Source: Actinoplanes sp. SE50/110 (GTDB lineage Bacteria > Actinomycetota > Actinomycetes > Mycobacteriales > Micromonosporaceae). From it: a stretch of DNA of 64,000 nt. This document shows positions 51,866 to 61,352 of the stretch, one piece after another. The stretch is from assembly GCF_900119315.1 (NCBI RefSeq), contig NZ_LT827010.1, positions 2,637,001-2,701,000 on the forward strand. The letters run 5' to 3'. Both the position numbers and the translations under genes were made by a program. The notes beneath the pieces were generated by a model. The model ran no database searches. It was not told where the DNA came from and saw only the letters and a list, made by a program, of their open reading frames with translations. Numbering within the stretch: the stretch's first letter is position 1; every line of letters starts with the position of its first letter.

Positions 51866-54800
51866 GTGATCGCGGTGGTGCTCGCGATGGTGCGGGCGAG
51901 AGGTGGGGCGGCGCTCATGCTGGCGGTGCTGGCCGCGTTCGCGGTGGCTCCGGTGGTGGCGGCGCCGGCGTATCTGCGGGCGGCGGACCGGGTGGTGGCG
52001 GCCGGGCAGGTGGCGGCGGCGGATCCGGCGGAGCGGGCGGTCAGCCTGCAGGCGGTCGAGGGGGATTCGCGCCGGTCGACCGGGGATCCGGCCGGGCAGG
52101 TGGACCTGTCGTCGACCGGGGCTTCGCTGATCGGCCTGCCGGGGTTCCGGTATGCGTACGCCGCCGAGTTTCCCGCCGTCGGCCTGGAACCCGACGCCCG
52201 GACACCGACCCGCCTGGTGCACCGGCAGGACGTCTGTGCCCACCTGGTGATGGTGACCGGCCGCTGCCTGCTCGGCGAGGGTGACCTGGTGCTCGGCGAG
52301 GAGACGGCGCGGCGGCTGCGGCTGGCGGCCGGGCGGTCGGTGAGCCTGTCGTACGCCCGCTTCGATCAGAACCCGGACTCGCAGCTCTGGGTGGGTGACG
52401 GGGCGGCCAAGAAGTTCTTCCTGGCCGGGACCTATCGGGTCGCCGACCCGTCCGATGTGTACTGGGGGTCGCACGGCTACTTCGCGTTCGCCGAGACGCC
52501 GGGCGGGACCCGGGCCGGCGAACCGGCCTTCACCGGCCTGGCGTCGGTCACCGCGATGGAGCACGGCGACGTGCAGCTCGCCATCGACGGGTATGCGGGG
52601 CCGGGCGCGCTGGACGCCGACCGGCTGCCGGCGCTGCGGGCCGGGCTCGACGAGGTGCGCCGCACCGTCACCGACCTGGGCGCCGGGGACGGTGTCAGCA
52701 CCTCCGCGAACCTGAAGCTGGTCACCTCCATCCCGGCGCTGCTGGCCCGGATCGACGAGGGGCACGTGACCGCCCGCCGGATCGTGCCGGTCCCGGCCGT
52801 CGCCCTGGTGCTGCTCGCCTGCCTGGCCCTGCTGCTGGCGGCCGCGGCCGGGGCCGAGGCGCGCCGCCCGGAGACCGCGGTGATCGCGCTGCGCGGGGCC
52901 CGCGGGCCGCACCGCTGGTGGCTGGCCTCCGGGGAGAGCGTGGTCGCGGTGCTGGCCGGCGCGGTCGCCGGCGCCCTGGCCGGGCAGTTGCTGGTCAGCG
53001 CGGTGGTGGTGCTGCGCTGGCCGGGGGTGGGTGCCGGGGTGCACCTGAGCTCGCTGCGGTATGCCGCGCCGGCCTCCGCCGCGGCCGTGCTGACCGTGCT
53101 GATCGCCCAGCTGGGTCCGCTGCGCCGTCCGGTCGGTGAGCTGCTGCGCCGGACCCCGGTTCCGGGCCGCCGGGCCGGGCTCGCCGTCGACGTGCTGGTC
53201 CTCGGGCTGGCCGTGGCCGCCGTCGTCCAGCTCGCGCTCGGCCGGGGTGACCTGGTCGGTGTCGGCGCGACCGCACCGGCACTGTCCATGCTGGCCGGTG
53301 CGCTGCTGGTGGCCCGGCTGCTGCGGCCGGTCGCCGCCCGGCTCGGGCGACGGGCTCTGCGGCGGGGACGGCTCGGCCCCGGGCTGACCGGCCTGCTGCT
53401 GGCCCGCCGGGCCGCCACCGGGCGGGTGTTCGCACTGCTGGTCGCCGCGGTCGCGGTCAGCTGCTACGTGGTGGCCGCCGCCGATGTGGCGGCCCGCGGC
53501 CGCCGGGTCGAGGCCGACCTGAGCGTGGGCGCCGACCGTGTGCTCGCGGCCGGCCCGATCGGGCGTGCCCGGCTGCTCGCGGCGGTCCGTGCGGTGGACC
53601 CGGACCGGTCGTTCGCGATGGCGGCGGTCAAGGTCACCCAGCATCCGGGGGAGCCGCCGCTGCTCGCGGTGGACAGCGACCGGCTGGGCGCGGTCGCCCA
53701 CTGGCCGGGCGGTTCCGTGCCGGCCGGGGTCGCCGCCGTGCTGCACCCGCCCGCGCCCGCCCCGGTCGAGGTGCCGGGCGGGCCGGATCTGACCCTGGAC
53801 ATCACCGCCGCGGAGTTCGCCGAGGGCCGGGCGGTCAGCGTGGACGCGGTGGTCAGCCCGGTCCGCGGGCCGGGCTCGGACGTGCTGGCACCGATGGGGG
53901 TGCTGCGGCCGGGTCGGCACGTCTACCACTACGCGACCGATCAGTGTGCCGGCGGCTGCCGGTTGAACGCGCTGCGGATCGCGGCCGGCACCACGCTCGG
54001 CGTGCACGGTGTGCTCACCCTGCACGGGCTGGGCAGCGGTGATCCGGCGGCGTGGCGGGTCGGGCAGGGCGGCCGGCTCGGCACCGTGCCGGACGGGTTG
54101 CGGCTCGAGGTGACCACGATGGACGAGGCGAGCGACGGGCTGCTGCTGCAGCCGGCGGACACCCCGTGGCCGCTGCCGGTCCTGGCGACCGGCAGTTTCG
54201 TCCCGGGCCGGGCGACCGGCCTGGACTATCGGCAGGTCCCGGTGACCGTGGCGGGCCGGCTGGCGGCCGTGCCGGCGTTCGGTGAGCCCGCCGTGCTGAC
54301 CGATCTGGAATACCTGGATCGGGTCTCCACCGATGCCGGCCCGACCGCGTCCGGCGAGGTGTGGCTGAATGCCCGGGCGCCGGCTGACGTGCTGGACCGG
54401 CTGGCCGGGCAGGGGATCGTGGTGACCGGTGACCTGCGGGCCGCCCAGGTCGCCGCCCGCCTGGATCAGCAGGGCGCGGCCGTCGCGCTCGGCTATGCCG
54501 CCCTGGTCGGGGTGCTGGTCGCGATGCTGGCGGCCGGGGTGCTGGTGCTGACCGCCGCGGCCGGCCGGGACCGGCAGGCCGAGGATCTGGCCGCGTTGCG
54601 CGCCCAGGGCCTGTCCCGGGCCGCGGTCCGGCGGGCCGCGCTCGGGGCGTATCCGCTGCTGGTGGCGGCCGCGATGCCGGCCGGGCTGGGGATCGCGCTG
54701 GCCGGCTGGGCGGTGACCGGTTGGGCGCTGCCGCTGGCCGGGCTGGATCCGCCGCCGCTGCCCCGCCCGCACTGGCCGGCGGTGCCCGCCCTGCTGGCGG

Positions 54801-54877
54801 TCGTCGCGGCGCTGGCCGTGACGTTGGGCGCCACCGCCGTGCTCTCCGGCCGCCGCACGCTGCGCCGCATCCGTTGA
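51866..54877 (+). CDS. Large FtsX-like permease-family membrane protein 2
   Basis: 1003 residues from GTG 51866, chosen because the sequence from here ([19 protein letters not shown]) aligns with the N-terminus of the paralogue upstream. An ATG at 51413 overlapping the previous stop is in frame and would add 151 low-complexity residues encoded by shifted 72/73-bp repeats, which I consider unlikely. Layout: signal anchor, extracytoplasmic domain with [11 protein letters not shown], six membrane segments (about 305-540), second extracytoplasmic domain with [12 protein letters not shown], three C-terminal membrane segments. No ATPase gene follows; next is a minisatellite and a chemoreceptor. Confidence 0.72.
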   Translation: MIAVVLAMVRARGGAALMLAVLAAFAVAPVVAAPAYLRAADRVVAAGQVAAADPAERAVSLQAVEGDSRRSTGDPAGQVDLSSTGASLIGLPGFRYAYAAEFPAVGLEPDARTPTRLVHRQDVCAHLVMVTGRCLLGEGDLVLGEETARRLRLAAGRSVSLSYARFDQNPDSQLWVGDGAAKKFFLAGTYRVADPSDVYWGSHGYFAFAETPGGTRAGEPAFTGLASVTAMEHGDVQLAIDGYAGPGALDADRLPALRAGLDEVRRTVTDLGAGDGVSTSANLKLVTSIPALLARIDEGHVTARRIVPVPAVALVLLACLALLLAAAAGAEARRPETAVIALRGARGPHRWWLASGESVVAVLAGAVAGALAGQLLVSAVVVLRWPGVGAGVHLSSLRYAAPASAAAVLTVLIAQLGPLRRPVGELLRRTPVPGRRAGLAVDVLVLGLAVAAVVQLALGRGDLVGVGATAPALSMLAGALLVARLLRPVAARLGRRALRRGRLGPGLTGLLLARRAATGRVFALLVAAVAVSCYVVAAADVAARGRRVEADLSVGADRVLAAGPIGRARLLAAVRAVDPDRSFAMAAVKVTQHPGEPPLLAVDSDRLGAVAHWPGGSVPAGVAAVLHPPAPAPVEVPGGPDLTLDITAAEFAEGRAVSVDAVVSPVRGPGSDVLAPMGVLRPGRHVYHYATDQCAGGCRLNALRIAAGTTLGVHGVLTLHGLGSGDPAAWRVGQGGRLGTVPDGLRLEVTTMDEASDGLLLQPADTPWPLPVLATGSFVPGRATGLDYRQVPVTVAGRLAAVPAFGEPAVLTDLEYLDRVSTDAGPTASGEVWLNARAPADVLDRLAGQGIVVTGDLRAAQVAARLDQQGAAVALGYAALVGVLVAMLAAGVLVLTAAAGRDRQAEDLAALRAQGLSRAAVRRAALGAYPLLVAAAMPAGLGIALAGWAVTGWALPLAGLDPPPLPRPHWPAVPALLAVVAALAVTLGATAVLSGRRTLRRIR

Positions 54878-54885
54878 CCGCCACC

Positions 54886-55009
54886 GGTGGAGAAGCGACC
54901 GGTCGCCGGTGGAGAAGCGAGCCGTCGCGGATGGAGAAGCGACCGGTCGCGGGTGGAGAAGTGAGCCGTCGCGGATGGAGATGCGACCGGTCGTGGGTGA
55001 AGGGCGACC
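54886..55009. repeat. Minisatellite: about 5.5 units of 21-22 bp
   Basis: Units of the form GGTGGAGAAGCGACCGGTCGC alternate with a variant ending in GAGCCGTCGC. The array starts 8 nt after the FtsX-like gene 2 stop. The rest of the 332-bp interval up to 55209 shows no gene; an AT-richer stretch (GTTAAGTCTGGAATTGATC, about 55154-55172) probably holds the promoter of the chemoreceptor. Confidence 0.85.
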
Positions 55010-55209
55010 GCCCGCCGCACGCTGTGCGCGGATTCGCTGACCGGTGCGGGAGGAGGGGCTGCCGGGACCGCCGGGGTTGGTGCGCGCGGAGGGCCGAATG
55101 TGGCGACTCACGAGGGGATGAAACCGCCCGGGCCGGGGAACGACTTCGTACGGTTAAGTCTGGAATTGATCATTTAGCTCGCCACCCGCAGCGTGTCCCG
55201 GGGGACCCG

Positions 55210-56826
55210 ATGACCACCCTGACCGAGCCGCCCGCGCGGCGGAGTTTCTTCGCCGATCTGGGCGTCCGCCACAAGATCGGCGCGATCATCGCGATCAGCG
55301 TCCTGGTGTCGCTGGTCGCCGGCATCCTGGCGACCCGTGCCCTGAGCCGGTCGGCGTCCGCGGCCGAGCGGCTGTACCAGGCGAACATGACCAGCGCCGC
55401 GACCCTGGCCGCCCTGGAGACGATCGCCGTCTCCACCCGTAACGACCTGGCCAACCTGCTGATCTCCCGGTCCGAGGCGGACAACGCCAAGTACGAGAAG
55501 CGGGTGCAGGACGGTTTCACCGGTTTCGCGTCGACGCTCGCCACCTACAAGGCGGCCGGCCCGGCCGGTGACGCGGCGACGGTCGCCGCGCTGGAGTCGA
55601 ACTGGAACGCGTATCGCCAGGTGGTCGAGAACACCCAGATCGCCAACGCGCTGAGCCGGAACGTGGATGCGTACGTCAAGGTCCGGGACGAGCAGACCGC
55701 GCCGATCACCGACAAGATCAAGGCCGGCTTCGTCGCGTTGGGCCAGGCCGAGTCGGCGGACGCGCAGAAGGCGGCGGCCGGCGCGCAGTCGACCTATCAC
55801 ACCAACCGGAACGTGATCCTCACGGTGCAGGTGCTCGGCAACCTGCTGGCGATCCTGATCGGCGTCCTGGTGATCCGGGCGGTGGTCGGCGCGCTGAGCC
55901 GGGTCCGGGAGGTCTGCACCCGGCTGGCGGCCGGTGACCTCACCGGGCAGACCGGTCTGACCAGCAACGACGAGACCGGGCAGATGGGCCGGGCGCTGGA
56001 CACCGCGATGGTCAACCTGCGGCGCACCGTCGCGACGATCGACGAGTCGGCGACCTCACTGGCCGGTGCCGCGGATCGGGTGCGGGAGGTGGCCACCGAG
56101 ATCGCCGGTTCGGCGGAGCGCACCACCAGCCAGGCGCAGACCGTGTCGGCGGCGGCCGAGGAGATCTCCCGCAGCGTCGACACGGTGTCGGCCGGCAGCG
56201 AGGAGATGGGCGCGTCGATCAGGGAGATCTCGCAGAACGCCGCCGAGGCCGCCCAGGTCGCCGGGGCCGCGGTCGACCTGGCCTCGCGCACCTCGGCGAC
56301 GATGAACCAGCTCGGCGAGTCCTCCAGCGAGATCGGCAACGTGATCAAGACGATCACCGCGATCGCCGAGCAGACCAACCTGCTGGCCCTGAACGCGACG
56401 ATCGAGGCCGCCCGCGCGGGTGAGGCGGGCAAGGGTTTCGCGGTGGTCGCCAGCGAGGTGAAGGATCTGGCGCAGGAGACCGCCCGGGCGACCGAGGACA
56501 TCTCCCGCCGGGTGGAGGCGATCCAGGCGGACACGAACGGGGCGGTCACCGCGATCGAGGAGATCACCCGGGTGATCGCGCGGATCAGCGACTTCCAGAC
56601 GACGATCGCGTCCGCTGTGGAGGAGCAGACGGCGACGACCGCGGAGATGAACCGCAGCGTCTCGGAGGCGGCGTCGGGCACCGGCGACATCGCGCAGAAC
56701 ATCACCGGGGTGGCGGAGGCGGCCCGGTCCACGAGCGAGGGTGTGGAGCGGTCGCAGCAGACGACGGCCGAGCTGACCCGGATGTCCGGCGAGCTGAGCG
56801 CCCTGGTCAAGGGCTTCCGTTACTAG
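55210..56826 (+). CDS. Methyl-accepting chemotaxis protein (chemoreceptor)
   Basis: 538 residues. Membrane segment about 25-47, extracytoplasmic four-helix-bundle sensor about 48-197, membrane segment about 198-222, HAMP about 223-275, then a long coiled-coil signalling domain with the conserved tip [19 protein letters not shown] and [16 protein letters not shown]. Glu/Gln-rich flanks offer methylation sites. There is GGGGGA upstream of the ATG. I see no FliA-like site with 16-nt spacing here, unlike the other chemoreceptors in this window. Ligand unknown. Confidence 0.92.
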   Translation: MTTLTEPPARRSFFADLGVRHKIGAIIAISVLVSLVAGILATRALSRSASAAERLYQANMTSAATLAALETIAVSTRNDLANLLISRSEADNAKYEKRVQDGFTGFASTLATYKAAGPAGDAATVAALESNWNAYRQVVENTQIANALSRNVDAYVKVRDEQTAPITDKIKAGFVALGQAESADAQKAAAGAQSTYHTNRNVILTVQVLGNLLAILIGVLVIRAVVGALSRVREVCTRLAAGDLTGQTGLTSNDETGQMGRALDTAMVNLRRTVATIDESATSLAGAADRVREVATEIAGSAERTTSQAQTVSAAAEEISRSVDTVSAGSEEMGASIREISQNAAEAAQVAGAAVDLASRTSATMNQLGESSSEIGNVIKTITAIAEQTNLLALNATIEAARAGEAGKGFAVVASEVKDLAQETARATEDISRRVEAIQADTNGAVTAIEEITRVIARISDFQTTIASAVEEQTATTAEMNRSVSEAASGTGDIAQNITGVAEAARSTSEGVERSQQTTAELTRMSGELSALVKGFRY

Positions 56827-56835
56827 GCTGGGCGG

Positions 56836-57657
56836 ATGCATCTGGGGAACTGGACGGGGGACGGCACCGGCGTCACGGTGATCCTGCCGCCGCCGGGCAC
56901 GGTCGGGTCGGGTGAGGTGCGCGGCGGCGCTCCGGCGACCCGCGAGTTCGACCTGCTGCACCCGGCCCGGCTGGTCGACCGGGTGGACGCGGTGGTGCTC
57001 GCCGGCGGCTCGGCGTTCGGCCTGGCCGCCGCGGACGGTGTGATGGCCGAGCTGCGGGAGCGGGGGCTGGGTTTCCCGACCGCCGCCGGCCCGGTACCGA
57101 TCGTGGTCGGCATGTCCATCTTCGACGCCTCGGTCGCCGGGCGGCCGCCCGGCGCCGACGCGGGTCGGGCGGCGGTCCGGGCGGCGTTGCGCGGCGACGA
57201 GTTCCACACCGGCCGGGCCGGCGCCGGGGCCGGGGCGCACACCGGCCGGTGGCGGGGCCGCACCGATCCGGGTGGGCTGGGTCGGGCGGACGCCGCGGCC
57301 GGGCCGGCCCGGGTGACCGCGCTGGCCGTGGTCAACGCCTGGGGTGACGTGCTCGGTCCGGACGGCCGCCCGGTGTGCGGCGGCGCCGGGACGGATCAGC
57401 CGGTGGCCTCCTTCGGCCGGGAGAACACCACGCTCGGCGTGCTGGTCACCGACGCGCGGTTGAGCAAGAGCGACTGTTTCCTGCTGGCGCAGAGCGGGCA
57501 CACCGGTTTCGCCCGGGCCCTGCACCCGGCCCATTCGCGGTATGACGGGGACGCCGTGGTGGCCCTGGCAACCGGGGCGCAGCCGGCCGATCTGGATCTG
57601 CTGCGGGCGGTCGCGGCGGAGGTGATGGCCGCGGCGATCCGGGCCGCCCTAGGCTGA
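56836..57657 (+). CDS. P1 family peptidase (DmpA/S58-like)
   Basis: 273-residue autoprocessing N-terminal-nucleophile hydrolase related to DmpA and beta-peptidyl aminopeptidases. Conserved parts are VDAVVLAGGSAFGLAAADGV, the probable self-cleavage and nucleophile motif ENTTLGVLVTDARLSK, and SGHTGFARALHPAHSRYDGD near the C-terminus. The ATG is leaderless with TAGGCT 6 nt upstream, 9 nt after the chemoreceptor stop. Substrate and physiological role unknown. Confidence 0.86.
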   Translation: MHLGNWTGDGTGVTVILPPPGTVGSGEVRGGAPATREFDLLHPARLVDRVDAVVLAGGSAFGLAAADGVMAELRERGLGFPTAAGPVPIVVGMSIFDASVAGRPPGADAGRAAVRAALRGDEFHTGRAGAGAGAHTGRWRGRTDPGGLGRADAAAGPARVTALAVVNAWGDVLGPDGRPVCGGAGTDQPVASFGRENTTLGVLVTDARLSKSDCFLLAQSGHTGFARALHPAHSRYDGDAVVALATGAQPADLDLLRAVAAEVMAAAIRAALG

Positions 57658-57662
57658 CGGGC

Positions 57663-58673
57663 ATGCTGGTTGACTTCTCCGCGCCGGTCGCCGCCTCGCC
57701 CGCCGAGGTGGAGGCCGCGGCCGTGTCGGCGGAACTCCTCGGTTATGACGGGTTCGGCGCGGCCGAGACGAAGCACGACGTGTTCACCGCGCTGACCCTG
57801 GCGGCCCGGGCCACCGAGCGGATCTCGCTGCAGTCCGGGATCGCGGTGGCCTTCGCCCGCAATCCGATGACCGTCGCGATCCTCGCCAACGACCTGCAGC
57901 TGATCTCCGGCGGCCGGTTCCGGCTGGGTCTGGGCTCGCAGGTGAAGCCGCACATCGAGCGCCGGTTCGCGATGCCGTGGGGCCGGCCGGCGGCGCGGAT
58001 GGAGGAGTTCGTGGCGGCGCTGCGGGCGATCTGGCACACCTGGGCGACCGGCGAGCGGCTGATGTTCCGCGGCGAGTTCTACCGGCACACGCTGATGACC
58101 GAGTTCTTCGATCCGGGGCCGAACCCGCACGGCAACCCACCGGTCGAGCTGGCGGCGGTGGGGGAGCGGATGACCGCGGTGGCCGGCCGGGTCGCCGACG
58201 GCCTGCTCGTGCACCCGCTGTCCAGCGTGGCCTACCTGGCGGAGAAACTGGTTCCGGCGCTGCGTGAGGCCCGCGGCGGCGCACTGGACGGCTTCCAGCT
58301 GGGCCTGGCCGCGATGGTGGTGCTGGGCGCGGACGAGGCCGAGCGGTCCCGTGCCGAGCAGGCGGTCCGGCGGCAGATCGCCTTCTACGCCTCCACACCG
58401 GCGTATCGGGGGGTGCTGGACCTGCACGGCTGGGGTGCGCTGGCCGACCGGCTCAACGCGCTGTCCCGGCGGCAGGACTGGACCGCGATGGCCGCCGAGA
58501 TCACCGACGAGGTGCTGGACACCTTCGCGGTGGCCGGGGACCCGGCGGCCGTGGCGGCCGGGCTGGTCGAGCGGTTCGGCGCGACGATCGACCGGATCTC
58601 GTTGTACACGCCGTACGAGGCGGACCGCCACCAGTTGGCGGCGGTCCGCGGCGCACTGCGGGCGGCGGCCTAG
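57663..58673 (+). CDS. LLM-class F420-dependent oxidoreductase (TIGR03617-like)
   Basis: 336-residue luciferase-like monooxygenase-fold protein. Visible markers are GYDGFGAAETKHDVFTALTL, SGIAVAFARNPMTVAILAND and GGRFRLGLGSQVKPHIERRF. The ATG has TAGGCT 7 nt upstream, inside the end of the previous gene, so it is probably transcribed separately as a leaderless mRNA. Its stop shares a CTAG with the stop of the convergent DUF427 gene. Substrate unknown. Confidence 0.85.
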   Translation: MLVDFSAPVAASPAEVEAAAVSAELLGYDGFGAAETKHDVFTALTLAARATERISLQSGIAVAFARNPMTVAILANDLQLISGGRFRLGLGSQVKPHIERRFAMPWGRPAARMEEFVAALRAIWHTWATGERLMFRGEFYRHTLMTEFFDPGPNPHGNPPVELAAVGERMTAVAGRVADGLLVHPLSSVAYLAEKLVPALREARGGALDGFQLGLAAMVVLGADEAERSRAEQAVRRQIAFYASTPAYRGVLDLHGWGALADRLNALSRRQDWTAMAAEITDEVLDTFAVAGDPAAVAAGLVERFGATIDRISLYTPYEADRHQLAAVRGALRAAA

Positions 58674-59044
58674 CCGATCCGGATGCTCTCCACCCGGTCG
58701 GGGTAGAACGCGACGTGGTCCTTGATCTGCGCGACCGCGTCGTAGGGCTCCGCGTACTCCCAGATCGCGTCGGTCGCGGTGACGTCGTCGACGACGATCG
58801 AGTAGTAGCCGGCCTCGCCCTTGTACGGGCAGTAGGTCCGGGTGCCGGTGCGCTCCAGCAGCGTGCGGTCGACGTCGGCGAGCGGCACGTACTGCACCGC
58901 CGGATAGGTCGACTCGCGCAGGCTGAGCGCGTTGTTCGTGTCGGCCACCACCTTGCCGGCGACGGTCACCACGACCCGCTGGCCGGTCGGTGTGACGGTG
59001 ATCGGATGGTCCGGCCCGGGCTCTTTGCGCGGCCTGTCACTCAT
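58670..59044 (-). CDS. DUF427 domain protein
   Basis: 124-residue small soluble protein. The family core is visible as VVVTVAGKVVADTNNALSLR, YCPYKGEAGYYSI and WEYAEPYDAVAQIKDHVAFY. DUF427 proteins adopt a small beta-tent-like fold of unproven function. GGAGGG lies 6 nt before the ATG. Divergent from the YbaK gene; its 3' end overlaps the LLM gene by 4 nt. Confidence 0.88.
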   Translation of the reverse strand: MSDRPRKEPGPDHPITVTPTGQRVVVTVAGKVVADTNNALSLRESTYPAVQYVPLADVDRTLLERTGTRTYCPYKGEAGYYSIVVDDVTATDAIWEYAEPYDAVAQIKDHVAFYPDRVESIRIG

Positions 59045-59093
59045 CAGGATCCCTCCATGTTGTGGACCGTACCCAAGCTACTACGGTGATCGG

Positions 59094-59555
59094 GTGCCGA
59101 ACGCCGCCATCGCCGCCGTGACCGCCGCCGGGATCGCCCACGAGGTGGTCCGGCACGGGCCGGTGAGCAGTGTCGCCGAGGCCGCCGCCACCCAGGGTGT
59201 GGAACTGCGCGATCTGGTGAAGACGCTGGTGGTCCGCCGGGGCCCGGACGACTTCCTGTTCGTCCTGGTCCCCGGCGACCGCTCGATCTCCTGGCCGAAA
59301 CTGCGCGCCGTGCTGGGCGTGAACCGGCTGTCGATGCCGGACGCCGCGACGGCGAAGGCGGCGACCGGGTACGAACGCGGCACCATCACGCCGTTCGGCG
59401 CCGCCACGGCCTGGTCGGTGATCGCCGACGAGCGGACCCGTGGGCGGACCGTCGGCCTGGGCGCGGGCGAGCGCGGGGTGGCCCTGCGGGTCGGCGCCGA
59501 CGCCGCGGTCGCCGCGCTGGGCGGCGAGTACGCGGACGTCACCGACCCGGCCTGA
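59094..59555 (+). CDS. YbaK/EbsC-family aminoacyl-tRNA deacylase-like protein
   Basis: 153 residues with the YbaK fold. Markers are the conserved Lys in LVKTLVVRRG, DRSISWPKLRAVLG, GYERGTITPFGA and GERGVALRVGAD. Members hydrolyse mischarged tRNAs such as Cys-tRNA(Pro) or related substrates. The GTG start is leaderless (TACGGT 6 nt upstream). Convergent with the NmrA-like gene, 4 nt apart. Confidence 0.86.
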   Translation: MPNAAIAAVTAAGIAHEVVRHGPVSSVAEAAATQGVELRDLVKTLVVRRGPDDFLFVLVPGDRSISWPKLRAVLGVNRLSMPDAATAKAATGYERGTITPFGAATAWSVIADERTRGRTVGLGAGERGVALRVGADAAVAALGGEYADVTDPA

Positions 59556-59559
59556 CGGC

Positions 59560-60420
59560 TCAGGCCTTCAGCGCGTCGGCGACCGCGTCGGCCAGCGGGG
59601 TGGTCGGTCGGCCGATCAGGTCACGCAGGTCGCTGCCCGGGTTGTCGAGCACGCCGTTCTCCCGGATGTGCACGTCGGTGTCGGCGAGGATCCGGGCGAA
59701 GCCCTCCGGCACGCCGGCCCCGGTCAGGATGGTGACCAGCTCGTCGGCCGGCACGTCGTGGTAGCCGATCGTCTCGCCGGACTGCCGGCTCACCTCGGCG
59801 GCCAGCTCGGCCAGGGTGAACGGCTGGTCGCCGCCGAGCTCGTAGACCGGGCGCACGTCGTCGGCGGTGAGCACCGCGGCGGCCGCCTCGGCGTAGTCGA
59901 GCCGGGTGGCACCGGCGATCCGGCCCTCGCCGGCGCTGCCCAGGAACGCCCCGGTGGTCCGGACGGTGGGCAGCTGGGCGGTGTAGTTCTCGATGTACCA
60001 GCCGTTGCGCAGGAACGTGTATGCCACGCCCGACGCGGCGAGCGCCTCCTCGGTGGCCTTGTGCTCGGCGGCGAGCAGGATCGGCGTGGTGTCGGCGCGC
60101 AGCACGCTGGTGTACGCGATGAGCTGCACCCCGGCGGCCTTGGCGGCCTCGATCGCGGCGACGTGCTGGCCGACCCGGTTGCCGACCGCGTTGCTGGAGA
60201 TCAGCAGCAGCCGGTCGACGCCGGCGAACGCGACGGGCAGGGTCTCCGGCCGGTCGAAGTCGGCCTCGCGCACCTGGACCCCGCGGGTGAGCAGGCCGGC
60301 CGCCTTCTCCGGGCTGCGCACCGCGGCGACGATCGAGGACGGCTCGACCCCGCGGCCGATCAGGGCCTCGACGACGAGGCGGCCGAGGTGTCCGGTGGCT
60401 CCGGCAACGGCGATGGTCAT
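59560..60420 (-). CDS. NmrA/QorB-type NAD(P)H-dependent oxidoreductase
   Basis: 286-residue atypical SDR. The Rossmann motif is MTIAVAGATGHLGRLVVEAL, followed by LLLISSNAVGNRVGQHVAAI and a helix containing LLAAEHKATEEAL, matching the QorB quinone-reductase group. GAGGGG lies 8 nt before the ATG. It is divergent from an HxlR regulator with a palindromic site between them, the standard arrangement for a quinone- or electrophile-responsive pair. Confidence 0.87.
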   Translation of the reverse strand: MTIAVAGATGHLGRLVVEALIGRGVEPSSIVAAVRSPEKAAGLLTRGVQVREADFDRPETLPVAFAGVDRLLLISSNAVGNRVGQHVAAIEAAKAAGVQLIAYTSVLRADTTPILLAAEHKATEEALAASGVAYTFLRNGWYIENYTAQLPTVRTTGAFLGSAGEGRIAGATRLDYAEAAAAVLTADDVRPVYELGGDQPFTLAELAAEVSRQSGETIGYHDVPADELVTILTGAGVPEGFARILADTDVHIRENGVLDNPGSDLRDLIGRPTTPLADAVADALKA

Positions 60421-60450
60421 GGCGTACCCCTCATCAGGTGTGGGAAGTGA

Positions 60451-60473
60451 AGTGCTGCATTTGAGAATGCACT
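60451..60473. promoter_or_regulatory. Probable HxlR operator between the reductase and its regulator
   Basis: TGCATT-TGAG-AATGCA (60456-60471) is a perfect 6-bp inverted repeat with a 4-nt spacer, nested within AGTGC (60451) and GCACT (60469-60473). It sits in the 96-bp divergent promoter region, which is the expected place for autoregulation. Confidence 0.6.
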
Positions 60474-60516
60474 AACTTTTCGAAAGTGCCAACCCTGGGG
60501 GAGTATGGTGAGTGTC

Positions 60517-60894
60517 ATGACCGATCCCGCCGACGACCTGATCCCCAGCGTCTTCGCCCGGGACTGCACGTCCCGGTTCGTGCTCGCCGACATCACCGGC
60601 AAATGGGGCGGGCTCGCGCTGGCCGCGTTGCACGACGGCACCTACCGTTTCAATGCCCTGCGCCGCCGGGTCGACGGGGTCAGCGAGAAGATGCTGGCTC
60701 AGACGCTGCAGGCGCTGGAGCGCGACGGCCTGGTCCGCCGCGAGGTGCAGGCCACCATCCCGCCGCGGGTGGAATACAGCCTGACCCCGTTCGGCGAGCG
60801 GGTCGCCGCCAAGTTCAAGGAGCTGATCGACCTCGTCGAGGGCGAGATGCCGCGGGTGCGGGTGGCCCAGGAGGAGTACGACCGGGTGCGATAG
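60517..60894 (+). CDS. HxlR-family transcriptional regulator
   Basis: 125-residue winged-helix regulator with DITGKWGGLALAALHDGTYR, FNALRRRVDGVSEKMLAQTL and LVRREVQATIPPRVEYSLT. ATG 60517 is chosen because TATGGT lies 7 nt upstream, giving a leaderless start; ATG 60505 is in frame but only 1 nt from GGGGGAG. A Cys near the N-terminus (ARDCTSRF) is the sort of residue that HxlR proteins use to sense quinones or aldehydes. Divergent from the NmrA/QorB-type gene, its likely target. Confidence 0.87.
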   Translation: MTDPADDLIPSVFARDCTSRFVLADITGKWGGLALAALHDGTYRFNALRRRVDGVSEKMLAQTLQALERDGLVRREVQATIPPRVEYSLTPFGERVAAKFKELIDLVEGEMPRVRVAQEEYDRVR

Positions 60895-60903
60895 GTTCCT
60901 GTC

Positions 60904-61245
60904 GTGAGCGCGTCGATTCAGTCCGATGTCCCGCCGTCCGGCACCGGTTGCGTGGAGTGCCTCGAGGCCGGCGGCTGGTGGGTGCACCTGCGCCGCTGTG
61001 CCGCCTGCGGGCACGTGGGCTGCTGCGACACCTCTCCCGCGCAGCATGCCACCGCCCACTTCCGGGCGACCGGGCATGCGGTGATCCAGTCGTTCGAGCC
61101 GGGTGAGGACTGGTTCTGGGACTTCGCGGCCGAGCAGGCCGGCAGTGGGCCGGAGCTGGCGCCCCCGACCAGCCGGCCGGTGGACCAGCCGGTCCCGGGT
61201 CCGGCCGGCGCGGTCCCGGCCGACTGGAGATCCAAGATCCACTAG
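60904..61245 (+). CDS. UBP-type zinc-finger protein
   Basis: 113 residues carrying a ZnF-UBP-like domain: CVECLEAGGWWVHLRRCAAC, HVGCCDTSPAQHATAHFRAT and GHAVIQSFEPGEDWFW provide the Cys and His ligands for zinc. The eukaryotic version binds the ubiquitin C-terminus; bacterial stand-alone copies have no proven ligand. A Pro-rich tail of about 40 residues follows. The GTG start is leaderless (TAGGTT 6 nt upstream), 9 nt after the HxlR stop. Confidence 0.87.
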   Translation: MSASIQSDVPPSGTGCVECLEAGGWWVHLRRCAACGHVGCCDTSPAQHATAHFRATGHAVIQSFEPGEDWFWDFAAEQAGSGPELAPPTSRPVDQPVPGPAGAVPADWRSKIH

Positions 61246-61294
61246 CGGCAACCAGAAGGATACCGAGCAAACGGCGCAAACCCGCCAAAGCTCC

Positions 61295-61320
61295 CTCAGG
61301 CGATCCACATCACGGTCGAA
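61295..61320 (+). promoter_or_regulatory. FliA (sigma-28)-like promoter for a chemoreceptor
   Basis: CTCA, 16 nt, GTCGAA, ending 32 nt before the chemoreceptor start at 61353. Same spacing as at 2105-2130, 2145-2170 and 62961-62986. Confidence 0.5.
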
Positions 61321-61352
61321 ATGGTGGTCAGTCAGCCAACCGTGGAGGGAAG

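Noticed and set aside
51635..55111. An 1158-codon minus-strand frame opposite FtsX-like gene 2
   Set aside because: It is Arg/Gln/Pro/His-rich shadow coding without domains, while the plus strand has membrane segments and paralogy.
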